Below, piece by piece: positions 1 through 8,812 of a stretch of DNA of 40,826 bases. Source of the stretch: Deltaproteobacteria bacterium. Lineage in GTDB: Bacteria; Myxococcota_A; UBA796; SXON01. Every line of letters begins with the position of its first letter. The first letter of the stretch is position 1. The stretch is from NCBI GenBank assembly GCA_016875435.1, contig VGRE01000008.1, positions 1-40,826 of the forward strand, read 5' to 3'. The notes beneath the pieces were generated by a model. The model searched no databases. It saw nothing but the letters and a program-made list of their open reading frames with translations, and had not been told where the DNA came from. The position numbers and the translations under genes were made by a program.

Positions 1-533
1 GCCACGGCGCGGGCCTGGCTCATCGGCGTCGGCGGCGGGATGGGGCCGGGCACCTGCATCGAGGGTTGCGGCGAGGCGGCGGCGCGCGGCGGGCCCAGGT
101 GCTCCGGCACCAGCGTGGTGGTCACGTAGGTGGTTGGCGACTGCACGATCGTCGAGGCTTCCGACGGGCCGTGCATCGCGGCGATGGCAAGGTCGGCGGC
201 GGTGTCCCGGGGCACGGTGGCCTCGGTGTGCGAGTTGTCGGGCGAGACCTGGGTGGGGCGAGGGTCCATCGCCGCGTCGTCGAGGCCCGATTGGCCCCCG
301 CTGCTCGCCCGCATCCGCGCCTGCCGCTCCAGCTGGGCAGCGCTGGTGATGAGCGTGCGCTCCTCGGTGCTGAGGTTGGGCCCGTGGGCAGCGGTTTCCT
401 TGGCCGTCGTCTCGGGCCGGCGGATGAGGATCGGGTTCCCGCACTTCCGGCACGTGGCCTTGTTCACCTCTCGGGTGAGCTTGGAGTCGGGGATCTTGTA
501 GGATGCACCGCAGTTATCGCAGACGACGCGCAT
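1..533 (-). CDS. Zinc-ribbon (MJ0042-type) domain protein, N-terminal part
   Basis: This gene runs off the left edge; 177 codons are visible, reading leftwards from an ATG at 531-533. The N-terminus starts MRVVCDNCGASYKIPDSKL and continues with a CRKCG knuckle near residue 35, so two CxxC pairs form a small zinc ribbon of the MJ0042/zinc_ribbon_5 type. The rest is low-complexity, rich in Pro, Thr, Ala and Ser. It looks like the linker that in many Myxococcota proteins joins this ribbon to a distal TPR, PEGA or membrane domain, which is not visible here. It lies 56 bp downstream of the preceding minus-strand gene and may be its operon partner. The ribbon is clear from sequence; the overall function is unknown because the C-terminal part is missing. 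Confidence 0.8.
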   Translation of the reverse strand, partial: MRVVCDNCGASYKIPDSKLTREVNKATCRKCGNPILIRRPETTAKETAAHGPNLSTEERTLITSAAQLERQARMRASSGGQSGLDDAAMDPRPTQVSPDNSHTEATVPRDTAADLAIAAMHGPSEASTIVQSPTTYVTTTLVPEHLGPPRAAASPQPSMQVPGPIPPPTPMSQARAV

Positions 534-589
534 GATTTTCGACCCGGGCGAAAAAGAACGGACGAACCTACGGGGATCCGCCTGATTTG

Positions 590-1633
590 TCAATCGTCGG
601 GGGACACGATGGATACGCTCCAGGCGTCCTCGTCGCGAACTTCCACGACCTCGGGCGGCTGGGCGAGCACGATCGCGGCGGCGGTGCTGCCGCCCACCAC
701 GCCCACCAGCGCCGTCCAGAACCACCAGCGCGAGGTGACGGGGTGGTCGTCGTAGCGCATGGAGCCGCTCTCCTTGATGCGCACCGGGCGCGAGAAGGTC
801 GGCGGTGCCTCGCGCGCGGACGCGGTGGCGACCGTGGGCGTGGCCTCGTCTTCCGACCCGGGCTCCTCTTCCTCTTCCGCCCGGGTCGCGATCGATCCTG
901 GCCCCGCGAGGTCGGCGAGCTGCCCGGCCATGATGCCCCAGGCCTCTTCCATCGAGTCGATGGGCACGCCCACCCGGTCGCTCACCTCGCGCTCGGTGCC
1001 GTCGGCCCCGAAGCTGCGCAGGCGCACGAGGCCGGTCTCATCGACCACGCCCACCACCAGCAGGTCGGGCCCGGCCACCCGGAAGAGATCGTCCAGCACG
1101 TCGCCCTCGGGCGGTGACCAGGCCTCCCGCGCGAGCCCCAGCTCCACCTCGGCGAGCATCTTGGTGGGTACCGGCCCCGCCGTCCCGCGCGTGCGGGTGT
1201 ACCCGGGCCACAAGGCTGCCACCTGCTCGAGCTCGGCGCGCCCTTCCAGCACCCGCCCCTCGCGGAGGAGGCACTGGGCCAGGATCCAGTGGACGTCGGC
1301 CACCTCGCCGCGCCGCGTCCACTCCGATCTCGCGATGCCGTGCAGCCGCAGCCCCTCGGTGAGCGCGGGTATGGCCAACTCGGTGTCGGCAGCCTCCCAG
1401 GCCTTGCGCCCCGCCGCGTAGCGCTCGCGCGCCTTGCGCAGCTCCGTGTCGTGGCCGTCGAGCAACAGGTCGGAAAGGGCCGTGGACGTGGGCACCGCCA
1501 CCGAGCCCTCGTCGGCGAGGGCGTCGCGCAGGGCCTCCGTCGCGTCGTCGGCCACGCTCGCATCCACGCCTCGCCCGTCGAGGGGCAAGAGCGCCACGGA
1601 GGCGGCGAGGGCGGGAGCGAGGCCGAGGAGCAT
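590..1633 (-). CDS. Exported, membrane-anchored TPR-like protein of unknown function
   Basis: The product is 347 residues. It begins with a hydrophobic signal segment (MLLGLAPALAASVALLPLDG) and has an alpha-helical middle (about residues 60-150) with TPR-like spacing: the segments around YAAGRKAWEAADTELAIPAL and HWILAQCLLREGRVLEGRAE resemble repeat pairs. A later globular part (about 170-240) looks like a beta-rich domain with a VVGVVDETGLVRLRSF strand. An acidic linker rich in Glu and a single transmembrane helix close to the C-terminus (WWFWTALVGVVGGSTAAAIV) follow. I do not recognise a named family. Similar architecture is common among myxobacterial proteins that sense or organise the envelope, but that is only an analogy. 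It lies 53 bp downstream of gyrA on the same strand and 56 bp upstream of the zinc-ribbon gene. Confidence 0.7.
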   Translation of the reverse strand: MLLGLAPALAASVALLPLDGRGVDASVADDATEALRDALADEGSVAVPTSTALSDLLLDGHDTELRKARERYAAGRKAWEAADTELAIPALTEGLRLHGIARSEWTRRGEVADVHWILAQCLLREGRVLEGRAELEQVAALWPGYTRTRGTAGPVPTKMLAEVELGLAREAWSPPEGDVLDDLFRVAGPDLLVVGVVDETGLVRLRSFGADGTEREVSDRVGVPIDSMEEAWGIMAGQLADLAGPGSIATRAEEEEEPGSEDEATPTVATASAREAPPTFSRPVRIKESGSMRYDDHPVTSRWWFWTALVGVVGGSTAAAIVLAQPPEVVEVRDEDAWSVSIVSPDD

Positions 1634-1686
1634 CTAGGAGTGAACGCCGTGAGGGCGGGAAGCTTACAACAACGGCGAGCCCCGGC

Positions 1687-4227
1687 CTACTTCCCCACCG
1701 AGTCGTCGCTGTCGGGCGGCTCGACCGCCTCGGCTGCCTCGTCGTCGCCCGCCTCGCCCACGCGGGCCACGCCGACGATCGACTCGTCGCCGTCGAGGCG
1801 CATCAGCCGAACGCCCTTGGTGTTGCGGCCGACGATGCGCACGTCGCTCACCTTCATGCGGATGGCGCGGCCGGTGTCGGTGATGAGGAACACCTGCTCG
1901 CTGTCGCCCACGATGAGGTTGCCCACCACGTGGCCGTTGCGCTCGTCGGTGACGATGTCGATGACCCCCTTACCGGCACGGTTCTGGCAGGGGTAGAGGC
2001 CCTCGTCGTCGCCGGTGCGCCCCCCGGTGCCGAGCGGGGTGCGCTTCCCGTAGCCGCGCTCGGTGACGGTGAGGACGAAACAACTGCTGGTGTCGGGCGG
2101 GCACGCCGCGAAGTCGACCACGCTGTCGCCGTCTTCCAGCCTGATGGCTCGGACCCCGCGCGCCGCGCGCCCGAGGGGACGCAGGCTCGACTCCGGGTCT
2201 TCCGCGTTGTCGATGCGGAAACGAATCGACATGCCGTCGGCCGTGGCGAACAGGAGCTGGCTGTCGCCGCTGGCATGCACCACGCCGAGGAGGCTGTCGC
2301 CCTCGGCCACGTCGACGGCGATGATGCCGTTGCTGCGCACGTTGTCGTAGGCGGCGAGCTCGGTGCGCTTCACGAGGCCGTTCTTGCTGGCGAAGATGAG
2401 ATCTCCGCCCTCGTCGAAGTCGCGAATCGGGAGCAACGTCGCGACACGCTCGCCCTCGGCGAAGGGGATGAGGTTCTGGATGGGCTTGCCGCGCGCGTTG
2501 GCGGCGGCCTCGGGGAGATCGATCACCCCGACGTCGAACACGCGGCCGGTGTTGGTGAACACCAGCAGGCGCCCGTGGGTGTTGGCCACGAGCACGTCTT
2601 TCACGAAGTCGCCCTCGCGCGCGTTCATGCCGGTCTTTCCCATGCCGCCGCGCCGCTGGGTGCGGTACTCCGACAGCGGCGTGCGCTTGACGTACTGCTC
2701 GTGCGAGAGGGTGACGATCTGGTCTTCCTCGGCCACGAGATCGAGACGGTTGAGGTCGGAGGCCGCTTCCTCGATGGTGGTGCGGCGGGCGTCGCCGAAG
2801 CGTCGCTTCACCTCCAGGAGCTCGGCGCGGATCACGCCCCACAGCTTCTGCTCGTCGTCGAGCAAGGACTGCAGGTACTCCACCTGCCGCATCAGCTCGG
2901 CGTACTCCTCCTCCAGCTTGTCGCGCTCCAACCCGGTGAGCTTGGCCAGGCGCATGTCGAGGATGGCCTGCGCCTGGATGTCGCTCAGCCCGAAGGTGGA
3001 CATGAGCCCGTCGCGCGCGTCCTCCGTGGTACGGCTGGCGCGGATGAGCGCGATCACCGCGTCGATGTGGTCGAGCGCGATGCGCAGGCCCTCGAGGATG
3101 TGGGCCCGCTCGCGCGCCTTCCGGAGGTCGTAGCGAGTGCGCCGCACCGTGACCTCGCGGCGGTGCGACAGGAAGAGCTGGAGCATGTCGCGTAGCGGCA
3201 ACACGCGCGGCCGCTGCTGGACGATCGCCAGCATGATGATGCCGAAGGTCGTCTGGAGCTGGGTGTGCTTGTAGAGGTGGTTGACCACCAGGTCGCGGAT
3301 CGCGTCGCGCTTGAGCTCGATCACCACCCGCGTGCCCTCGCGGCTGGTCTCGTCTCTCAGGCCGTGGATGCCCTCGAGCCGCTTCTCGCGCACCAGCTCG
3401 GCGATGTGCTCCTGGAACCGCGCCTTGTTCACCTGGTAGGGCAGCTCGGTGACGATGATCGCCTCGCGGCCATCGATGTCTTCGTACTCCACCCGCCCGC
3501 GGATGGTGAGGCTGCCGCGACCCGTTTCATAGGCGTCGCGGATGCCGGCGCGCCCGCAGATGATGCCGTGGGTGGGGAAGTCGGGCCCGAGCACGTGGGC
3601 CATGAGCTGCATCGAGGTGATGTCGGGGTTGTCGATCATCGCCACGCAGCCGTCGGTCACCTCGCCGAGGTTGTGCGGCGGGATCTTGGTGGCCATGCCC
3701 ACGGCGATCCCCTCGCTGCCGTTGACGAGCAGGTGGGGGAAGGCGGCGGGGAGCACGTCGGGCTCCTCGTGGCTGCCGTCGAAGTTCGGGCCGAAGTCGA
3801 CCGTTTCCTTGTCGATGTCGGCCAGCAGCTCCTCGGCCAGCGCCGTCATGCGGCACTCGGTGTAGCGGTAGGCGGCGGCGTTGTCGCCGTCGACGCTGCC
3901 GAAGTTGCCCTGACCGTCCACCAGCAGGTAGCGGAGGTTCCAGGGCTGGGCCATGCGCACGAGCGCGTCGTAGACGGCGTTGTCGCCGTGGGGATGGTAC
4001 TTCTTGAGCACCTCGCCGACCACGCCGGCACACTTGCTGTAGCGACGGTTGCTGAGCAGGCCCTCGCGGAACATCGCGTAGAGGATGCGGCGGTGTACCG
4101 GCTTGAGCCCGTCCCGCACGTCGGGGAGGGCGCGGCCGATGATGACCGACATGGAATAGTCAAGGTACGATGAGCGCATCTCGTCTTCGATCTGCACCTT
4201 GACGAGATTGCGGGCGATGGGGTCCAT
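1687..4227 (-). CDS. gyrA: DNA gyrase subunit A
   Basis: The product is 846 residues, close to the usual GyrA length. GyrA forms the A2B2 gyrase with GyrB and introduces negative supercoils through a covalent 5'-phosphotyrosine. The catalytic Tyr is Tyr122 in the segment AAAYRYTE, numbered exactly as in E. coli. The quinolone-determining segment reads [17 protein letters not shown], so residue 83 is Asn where E. coli has Ser; Asp87 is kept. The C-terminal beta-pinwheel carries the GyrA box as QRRGGMG, with Met in the position usually filled by Lys or Arg. An acidic tail (residues 825-843) resembles the regulatory tail of other GyrA proteins. The box and the tail favour GyrA over ParC. No gyrB is in the window. 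The gene is divergent from the small gene at 4304, and a TTAGAC -10-like box lies 24 nt upstream of the ATG. Confidence 0.97.
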   Translation of the reverse strand: MDPIARNLVKVQIEDEMRSSYLDYSMSVIIGRALPDVRDGLKPVHRRILYAMFREGLLSNRRYSKCAGVVGEVLKKYHPHGDNAVYDALVRMAQPWNLRYLLVDGQGNFGSVDGDNAAAYRYTECRMTALAEELLADIDKETVDFGPNFDGSHEEPDVLPAAFPHLLVNGSEGIAVGMATKIPPHNLGEVTDGCVAMIDNPDITSMQLMAHVLGPDFPTHGIICGRAGIRDAYETGRGSLTIRGRVEYEDIDGREAIIVTELPYQVNKARFQEHIAELVREKRLEGIHGLRDETSREGTRVVIELKRDAIRDLVVNHLYKHTQLQTTFGIIMLAIVQQRPRVLPLRDMLQLFLSHRREVTVRRTRYDLRKARERAHILEGLRIALDHIDAVIALIRASRTTEDARDGLMSTFGLSDIQAQAILDMRLAKLTGLERDKLEEEYAELMRQVEYLQSLLDDEQKLWGVIRAELLEVKRRFGDARRTTIEEAASDLNRLDLVAEEDQIVTLSHEQYVKRTPLSEYRTQRRGGMGKTGMNAREGDFVKDVLVANTHGRLLVFTNTGRVFDVGVIDLPEAAANARGKPIQNLIPFAEGERVATLLPIRDFDEGGDLIFASKNGLVKRTELAAYDNVRSNGIIAVDVAEGDSLLGVVHASGDSQLLFATADGMSIRFRIDNAEDPESSLRPLGRAARGVRAIRLEDGDSVVDFAACPPDTSSCFVLTVTERGYGKRTPLGTGGRTGDDEGLYPCQNRAGKGVIDIVTDERNGHVVGNLIVGDSEQVFLITDTGRAIRMKVSDVRIVGRNTKGVRLMRLDGDESIVGVARVGEAGDDEAAEAVEPPDSDDSVGK

Positions 4228-4257
4228 CTGGCGGGGTCCGGAAGCCCGCGGGTCTAA

Positions 4258-4275
4258 CCCGCCGTGAACGGCGGG
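4258..4275. repeat. Perfect 7-bp inverted repeat upstream of gyrA
   Basis: CCCGCCG at 4258-4264 and CGGCGGG at 4269-4275 flank the loop TGAA. The hairpin sits in the 76-bp divergent gap between gyrA (minus) and the small plus-strand gene at 4304, about 30 bp from the gyrA start. It could be an operator or just a GC-rich fold; I see no second copy. Confidence 0.35.
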
Positions 4276-4303
4276 GCGGCTCGCGCGCAGCTACTGGCTA
4301 CCC

Positions 4304-4610
4304 ATGAAGCCTCTCCACGCCGCGCTGGTGTTTGCGGGCGTCGGTGCCGCTCTCGTCGCGGGCGACGAGCTCGTGCGCTCGCTCAGCGCCTTCCCCGCGT
4401 CCACGGCGGCGCCCTCGGGCCGGTGGCCTGGCTCGTGGCTCGCGACGCGAACCGGCCCCACCCGGCCTTCATCGCCGGCTGGGTGTCGATCGCGCGTTCA
4501 CCGGCGTGGACCCCGAGACTCGGGTGCCCTTGTCGGCCGACGAGCGCCTGCGGTGGTGGGCCTTCGACCCGCGCCGGTTCCAGTGGCGCCCCCTCTGGAC
4601 CGTGCCCTGA
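4304..4610 (+). pseudogene. Small membrane or exported protein, apparently frameshifted twice
   Basis: No single frame explains this stretch, but three consecutive frames each look coding. From the ATG at 4304 the first frame encodes a hydrophobic start (MKPLHAALVFAGVGAALVAG) to about 4420. A second frame continues with a stretch like VAWLVARDANRPHPAFIAGW to about 4485. A third frame ends DPETRVPLSADERLRWWAFD and then FQWRPLWTVP with a stop at 4608-4610. Both changes are in the same direction, as if one base were missing at each point. Joined, they would give a protein of about 100 residues with an N-terminal membrane segment. Either the gene is decaying or the consensus has two deletion errors. 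A -10-like GCTACT lies 8 nt upstream of the ATG. The family is not recognised. The interval 4228-4643 holds nothing else beyond this and the hairpin at 4258. Confidence 0.45.
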
Positions 4611-4629
4611 GCACGGGCGCGGTGCCGGG

Positions 4630-4643
4630 GATAGCCCCCGGCG
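4630..4643 (+). promoter_or_regulatory. -10-like element just upstream of the OmpA-family gene
   Basis: GATAGC at 4630-4635 lies 8 nt before the ATG at 4644 and no Shine-Dalgarno sequence is present. The position fits a leaderless transcript starting at or next to the start codon. Confidence 0.4.
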
Positions 4644-5480
4644 ATGCTCCTCCTCCCCTTCCTCCTCGCCTGCGTCCCGAAGAAGGACTTCGACGCCCTC
4701 GCCGCCGAGCTGGCCAGCGAGAAGGCCGCCCACGCCGACACCACCGCGAAGAAGCAGGGCGTGGAGGCCGAGCTTGCGGCCGAGCTTGAGAAGCTCGCCG
4801 CCCTCCGCGAGAAAGAAGCGCAGCTCTCATCCGACATCGAGGCAGCGCGCAAGACCCTCGACGGCGAACGTTCCGCGTGGATCGAGGAGAAGGCGGCGTT
4901 GATGGGCGACCGCGCCCGCCTGAAATCGAGCGTGGCCGAGATGGAGGGGGCCTTGCGCGAGGCCGCCGAGCGGCGCGCGCAGGCCGAGGCGCGGGTGGCC
5001 CAGTTCCGCGAGCTCTTGCAGAAGTTCCAGAAGCTCATCGATGCCGGGCAGCTCCGGGTGAAGATCGTCGACGGGCGCATGGTGGTGGAGCTGGCCACCG
5101 ACATCCTGTTTGCCAGCGGCAAGGCGGATCTCTCCGAGGCGGGGAAGACCTCGCTGGCCCAGGTGGGGGCGGTGCTCGCGAGCCTGTCGGAGCGCAGCTT
5201 CCAGGTGGAGGGCCACACCGACAACGTGCCGATTCAAACCGACAAGTTCCCCTCGAACTGGGAGCTGGCCAGCGCCCGGGCGATCGTGGTGGTCAAGACC
5301 CTGGTGGCCGCCGGCGTGCCCGCCAGCCGCGTGAGCGCCGCCAGCTACGCCGACACCCGCCCCGTGGCCGACAACGCCAGCGTGGACGGCCGCGCCAGCA
5401 ACCGGCGCATCGAGATCGTGATGGTGCCCGACCTGTCGCAGTTGCCGGGGTTCGAGGAGCTCAAAGCCGTCTCGAAGTAG
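4644..5480 (+). CDS. OmpA-family peptidoglycan-binding lipoprotein with coiled coil
   Basis: The product is 278 residues. A very short lipoprotein signal (MLLLPFLLAC, acylated Cys10) is followed by a long charged coiled coil (about residues 15-130, rich in Glu, Lys, Ala and Arg). The C-terminal OmpA/MotB-like domain spans about residues 135-270. Its recognisable strands include ILFASGKADLSEAGKTSL, the EGHTDNVPI motif, the NWELASARA helix and the terminal RASNRRIEIVMVP. This domain binds diaminopimelate in peptidoglycan, so the protein probably ties the outer membrane to the wall through an extended coiled-coil spacer. The gene lies 57 bp before htpG on the same strand. The Cys at position 10 and the -10-like box argue for the 4644 start. 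A role like Pal or MotB is possible, but no Tol or motor genes are nearby. Confidence 0.9.
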   Translation: MLLLPFLLACVPKKDFDALAAELASEKAAHADTTAKKQGVEAELAAELEKLAALREKEAQLSSDIEAARKTLDGERSAWIEEKAALMGDRARLKSSVAEMEGALREAAERRAQAEARVAQFRELLQKFQKLIDAGQLRVKIVDGRMVVELATDILFASGKADLSEAGKTSLAQVGAVLASLSERSFQVEGHTDNVPIQTDKFPSNWELASARAIVVVKTLVAAGVPASRVSAASYADTRPVADNASVDGRASNRRIEIVMVPDLSQLPGFEELKAVSK

Positions 5481-5537
5481 CCAGCGGGTTGACTCTTCCC
5501 GCGCCGGTGCCTACCCGCTCGCGCCGGAGATCCCCAC

Positions 5538-7358
5538 ATGGCCGACACCCTGCCCTTTCAAGCCGAGGTCAAGCAGCTCCTCGACCTCGTGGTCCACAGC
5601 CTCTACTCCGACCGCGAGATTTTCCTCCGCGAGCTGGTGTCCAACGCGTCGGACGCCATCGACCGCGCGCGCATCCTCGGGCTCACGCGCAACGATCTCG
5701 TGGTGGCCGAGGGCGAGCCCGCCATCGAGATCGAGGTCGACCGCGACCGCGGCGTGCTCGTGGTGCGCGACAACGGCATCGGCATGACCCGCGAGCAGGC
5801 GGTGGAGCACCTCGGGACCATCGCCCGATCCGGCACCAGGGCCTTCGCCCAGTCGCTCAAGGAGAAGGGCGACAGCGCCGACGGGCTGATCGGCCAGTTC
5901 GGCGTGGGCTTCTACGCGAGCTTCATGGTGGCCTCGCGCGTGGAGGTCCACACGCGCTCGGCGGAGCCCGGCGCCGAGCCGGTGATCTGGACCAGCGACG
6001 GCGGTGGCGAGTTCTCGGTGGAGCCCGGCAGCCGCGCCACCCGGGGGACGGCGGTGACGCTACACCTGCGCTCCGACTGTCACGAGTACCTCGACGGCTG
6101 GAAGATCAAGGACATCGTCAAGAAGCACAGCGGCTTCGTCGCCTACCCCGTCAAGTTCGACGGGGAGCAGCTCAACGAGCCGCAGGCCCTGTGGATGCGC
6201 AGCCCGAGCGAGGTGAGCGACGACGACTACAAGGCCTTCTACAAGCAAGGTCTCGGCGAGTGGGACGAGCCCTCGAGTTGGGTACACTTCCGCGCCGAGG
6301 CGCCGCTCGAGTACCAGGCGGTGCTCTTCTTCCCCTCGCGCAAGCCCTACGATCTCGACTACCCCGATGGCAAGCGCGGGGTGCGGCTCTACCAGCGCCG
6401 GGTGCTCATCGCCGAGGCGAGCGACCAGTTCTTGCCTCGGTACCTGCGCTTCGTGAAGGGGGTGATCGACGCGCCGGAGGTGTCGCTCAACGTGTCGCGC
6501 GAGATCCTGCAGAACACCCCGGTGCTTCGCTCCATCAAGAACCAGGTGGTCAAGCGGGTGCTGCGTCGCCTGCGCGAGATCGCGCGGGAAGACGTGGCCA
6601 CCTACACGCCGTTCTGGGAGGCCTTCGGCGGCACGCTGAAGGAAGGCGTGGCCGAGGACCGCGACAACCACGACAACCTCGTGCCGCTCTTGCGTTTCCG
6701 CACCACGGCCGGCGAGGACTGGCGCGAGCTGGCGCAGGTCAAGGCCGACATGAAGGACGGCCAGAAGGAGATCGGCTACCTCACCGGCCTCGACCTTGGC
6801 CGCCTGCGCAACTCGCCCCAGCTCGAGCGCTGGAAGAAGAAGGGATGGGAGGTGCTGTTGCTCTCCGACCCGGTGGACGAGTGGGTGGTGATGAACCTCA
6901 ACGAGTTCGACGGCGTCAAGCTCGTGAGCGTGGCCCAGGGCGACGTGGAGGCCGACGACGACCCCATCGCCGAGGAGGCCCGCAAGCAGGCCGAGCCCTT
7001 CACCGCGTGGGCCAGGGAGCTGCTCGGCGAGCTCGTGGCCGGCGTGCGCCCCAGCAAGCGCCTCACCGACAGCCCCGCCGTGCTGGTGGACGAGGGCAAC
7101 GTGAGCGCCAACCTCGAGCGCATCCTCCGCGCCGCCCGGCAGGACGGCCCGAAGGCGCGGCGGGTGCTGGAGGTCAACCCCGAGCACGCGCTGGTGAAGA
7201 AGCTGGTGGCGATGCACGCGGCCGGCGACACCGCTGGCGCCGAGCCCCTCGCGCGCCTGCTCTACGACTACGCCCAGCTCGCCGAGGGGCACGTCGACGA
7301 CGTGTCGGGGCTCTCGCAGCGGCTCTCCGCGTTGATGTTGCGGGTGGCGGGGGGCTGA
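5538..7358 (+). CDS. htpG: Molecular chaperone HtpG (bacterial Hsp90)
   Basis: The product is 606 residues, slightly shorter than E. coli HtpG (624). HtpG is a cytosolic ATP-driven dimeric chaperone that remodels late folding intermediates together with DnaK. The N-terminal GHKL ATPase is intact: LRELVSNASDAIDRARI holds the catalytic Glu and Asn, and the other ATP-contact motifs are DNGIGMT and the lid/GQFGVGFYA segment. The middle domain includes the conserved catalytic-loop Arg region (NVSREILQNTPVLRSIKNQ). The C-terminal dimerisation domain ends near residue 600. A GGAG Shine-Dalgarno sequence lies 8 nt before the ATG. pntAA follows after 54 bp; the two are not functionally linked in other bacteria, so co-transcription would be incidental. 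Confidence 0.97.
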   Translation: MADTLPFQAEVKQLLDLVVHSLYSDREIFLRELVSNASDAIDRARILGLTRNDLVVAEGEPAIEIEVDRDRGVLVVRDNGIGMTREQAVEHLGTIARSGTRAFAQSLKEKGDSADGLIGQFGVGFYASFMVASRVEVHTRSAEPGAEPVIWTSDGGGEFSVEPGSRATRGTAVTLHLRSDCHEYLDGWKIKDIVKKHSGFVAYPVKFDGEQLNEPQALWMRSPSEVSDDDYKAFYKQGLGEWDEPSSWVHFRAEAPLEYQAVLFFPSRKPYDLDYPDGKRGVRLYQRRVLIAEASDQFLPRYLRFVKGVIDAPEVSLNVSREILQNTPVLRSIKNQVVKRVLRRLREIAREDVATYTPFWEAFGGTLKEGVAEDRDNHDNLVPLLRFRTTAGEDWRELAQVKADMKDGQKEIGYLTGLDLGRLRNSPQLERWKKKGWEVLLLSDPVDEWVVMNLNEFDGVKLVSVAQGDVEADDDPIAEEARKQAEPFTAWARELLGELVAGVRPSKRLTDSPAVLVDEGNVSANLERILRAARQDGPKARRVLEVNPEHALVKKLVAMHAAGDTAGAEPLARLLYDYAQLAEGHVDDVSGLSQRLSALMLRVAGG

Positions 7359-7412
7359 GCGCCGCGTAGCGCCTCACCGGGAAACGGGTGAAAGGGCCGG
7401 CCCGGAGACGTC

Positions 7413-8534
7413 ATGCGCATCGGAGTCGTGCGGGAAACGCGTGCCGACGAGCGGCGGGTCGCCGCCACGCCCGAGACCGCCAAGAAGCTGATCGGCAGGG
7501 GCCACGAGATCCTCGTCGAGAACGGGGCAGGTTCGGCCTGCTCGATCCCCGACGCCGAGTTCGCGGCCGCCGGGGCGAGGGTGGTTTCCTCGGCCGAGGC
7601 CTGGGGCGCCGAGATGGTGCTGAAGGTGCAGAAGCCCACCGCCGAGGAGGCGGCCGCCCTGCGCGAGGGCGCGGTCGTCGTGAGCTTCGTCTACCCGGGC
7701 GGCGACGATGAACTCGCGGCCGTGCTGCGCGCGAAGAAGGCCACCGTGTTCGCGATGGAGGCCGTCCCGCGCATCAGCCGCGCCCAGACGATGGACGCGC
7801 TCTCCTCGATGGCCAACATCGCCGGCTACCGCGCGGTGATCGAGGCGAGCTACATCTTCCCGCGGTACCTGCCCCTGCTGATGACCGCCGCCGGGCGGGT
7901 GCCCCCGGCGCAGGTGCTGGTTGTCGGCGCCGGCGTGGCCGGCCTATCCGCCATCGCGACCGCGAAACGCCTGGGCGCGGTGGTGAAGGCCTTCGACACC
8001 CGCCCCGCCGTGAAAGACCAGGTGAAGTCGGTGGGCGGCGAGTTCCTCCAGCTCGACGCCACGCAGGCCGACGCCGAGGACAAGGGCGGCTACGCCCGCG
8101 CCGCGAGCGAGGAGATGCTCGGCAAGATCCGCGCGCTGCTTCACGACGCGGCCGTGCAGAGCGACATTGTCATCACCACCGCGCTCGTGGGTGGGCGCAC
8201 CGCGCCGCGGCTCATCGAGGCGCACACGGTGGAGCAGATGAAACCCGGCAGCGTGGTGGTCGACCTCGCGGTGGAGGGCGGCGGTAACGTGGCGTGTACG
8301 CGGCGCGGCGAGGCGGTGGAGGTCAACGGCACCACCGTCATCGGCTACACCAACCTCGCCGGGCGCATGCCCTTCGATGCCTCGCGGCTCTATGCCCGCA
8401 ACATCCTCAACCTCCTCGTGCACATGCACGGCAAGGAGGGCTTCAACATCGACCTCGCCGACGAGATCACCGGCCCCGTGAGCATCATGCACGCGGGCGA
8501 GGGGCGCGTCGACGCCTGGAAGGGAGCCAACTGA
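7413..8534 (+). CDS. pntAA: NAD(P) transhydrogenase subunit alpha part 1 (NAD(H)-binding domain I)
   Basis: The product is 373 residues and covers only the soluble NAD(H)-binding domain I of proton-translocating transhydrogenase, as in the three-subunit Rhodospirillum rubrum type. The enzyme couples hydride transfer from NADH to NADP+ to inward proton flow and so supplies NADPH. The alanine dehydrogenase-like fold is visible: the start [20 protein letters not shown], the [20 protein letters not shown] substrate-loop segment, and the Rossmann GxGxAG as [20 protein letters not shown] near residue 170. A GGAG site lies 5 nt before the ATG. The TGA stop overlaps the ATG of the next gene by one base, which suggests translational coupling. 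Confidence 0.96.
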   Translation: MRIGVVRETRADERRVAATPETAKKLIGRGHEILVENGAGSACSIPDAEFAAAGARVVSSAEAWGAEMVLKVQKPTAEEAAALREGAVVVSFVYPGGDDELAAVLRAKKATVFAMEAVPRISRAQTMDALSSMANIAGYRAVIEASYIFPRYLPLLMTAAGRVPPAQVLVVGAGVAGLSAIATAKRLGAVVKAFDTRPAVKDQVKSVGGEFLQLDATQADAEDKGGYARAASEEMLGKIRALLHDAAVQSDIVITTALVGGRTAPRLIEAHTVEQMKPGSVVVDLAVEGGGNVACTRRGEAVEVNGTTVIGYTNLAGRMPFDASRLYARNILNLLVHMHGKEGFNIDLADEITGPVSIMHAGEGRVDAWKGAN

Positions 8535-8812
8535 TGGAAGCCTTTGTCCAGCACATCACCGTGTTCGTGCTCGCCTGCTTCGTGGGCTACCAGGTGGTGT
8601 GGAAGGTCACCCCGGCCTTGCACACGCCGCTGATGAGCGTCACCAACGCCATCAGCGGCATCATCGTGGTGGGTGCGATGTTGTCGCTCTCGCCCGAGCT
8701 CAGCTCGGCGCAGACCATCCTCGCGACGGTCGCCATCTTCGTGGCCAGCATCAACGTGGCGGGCGGATTTCTCGTCACTCAGCGCATGCTCGGCATGTTC
8801 AGGAAGAAGTGA
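8534..8812 (+). CDS. pntAB: NAD(P) transhydrogenase subunit alpha part 2 (membrane domain)
   Basis: The product is 92 residues. It is the small membrane subunit that supplies the first helices of domain II in the three-subunit transhydrogenase. Three hydrophobic segments are visible: [32 protein letters not shown], and [20 protein letters not shown]. The motif [18 protein letters not shown] is typical of the family and helps form the proton path. The ATG at 8534 overlaps the pntAA stop, and its own TGA at 8810-8812 overlaps the pntB ATG at 8812. The open frame extends further upstream inside pntAA, but the coupled ATG is clearly the start. Confidence 0.95.
   Translation: MEAFVQHITVFVLACFVGYQVVWKVTPALHTPLMSVTNAISGIIVVGAMLSLSPELSSAQTILATVAIFVASINVAGGFLVTQRMLGMFRKK

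Noticed and set aside
4877-7369. Long plus-strand frame of 830 codons across the OmpA-family gene and htpG
   Set aside because: It is rich in Arg, Gly and Ala without any family motif and overlaps two clear genes in another frame; it is a GC-skew shadow.
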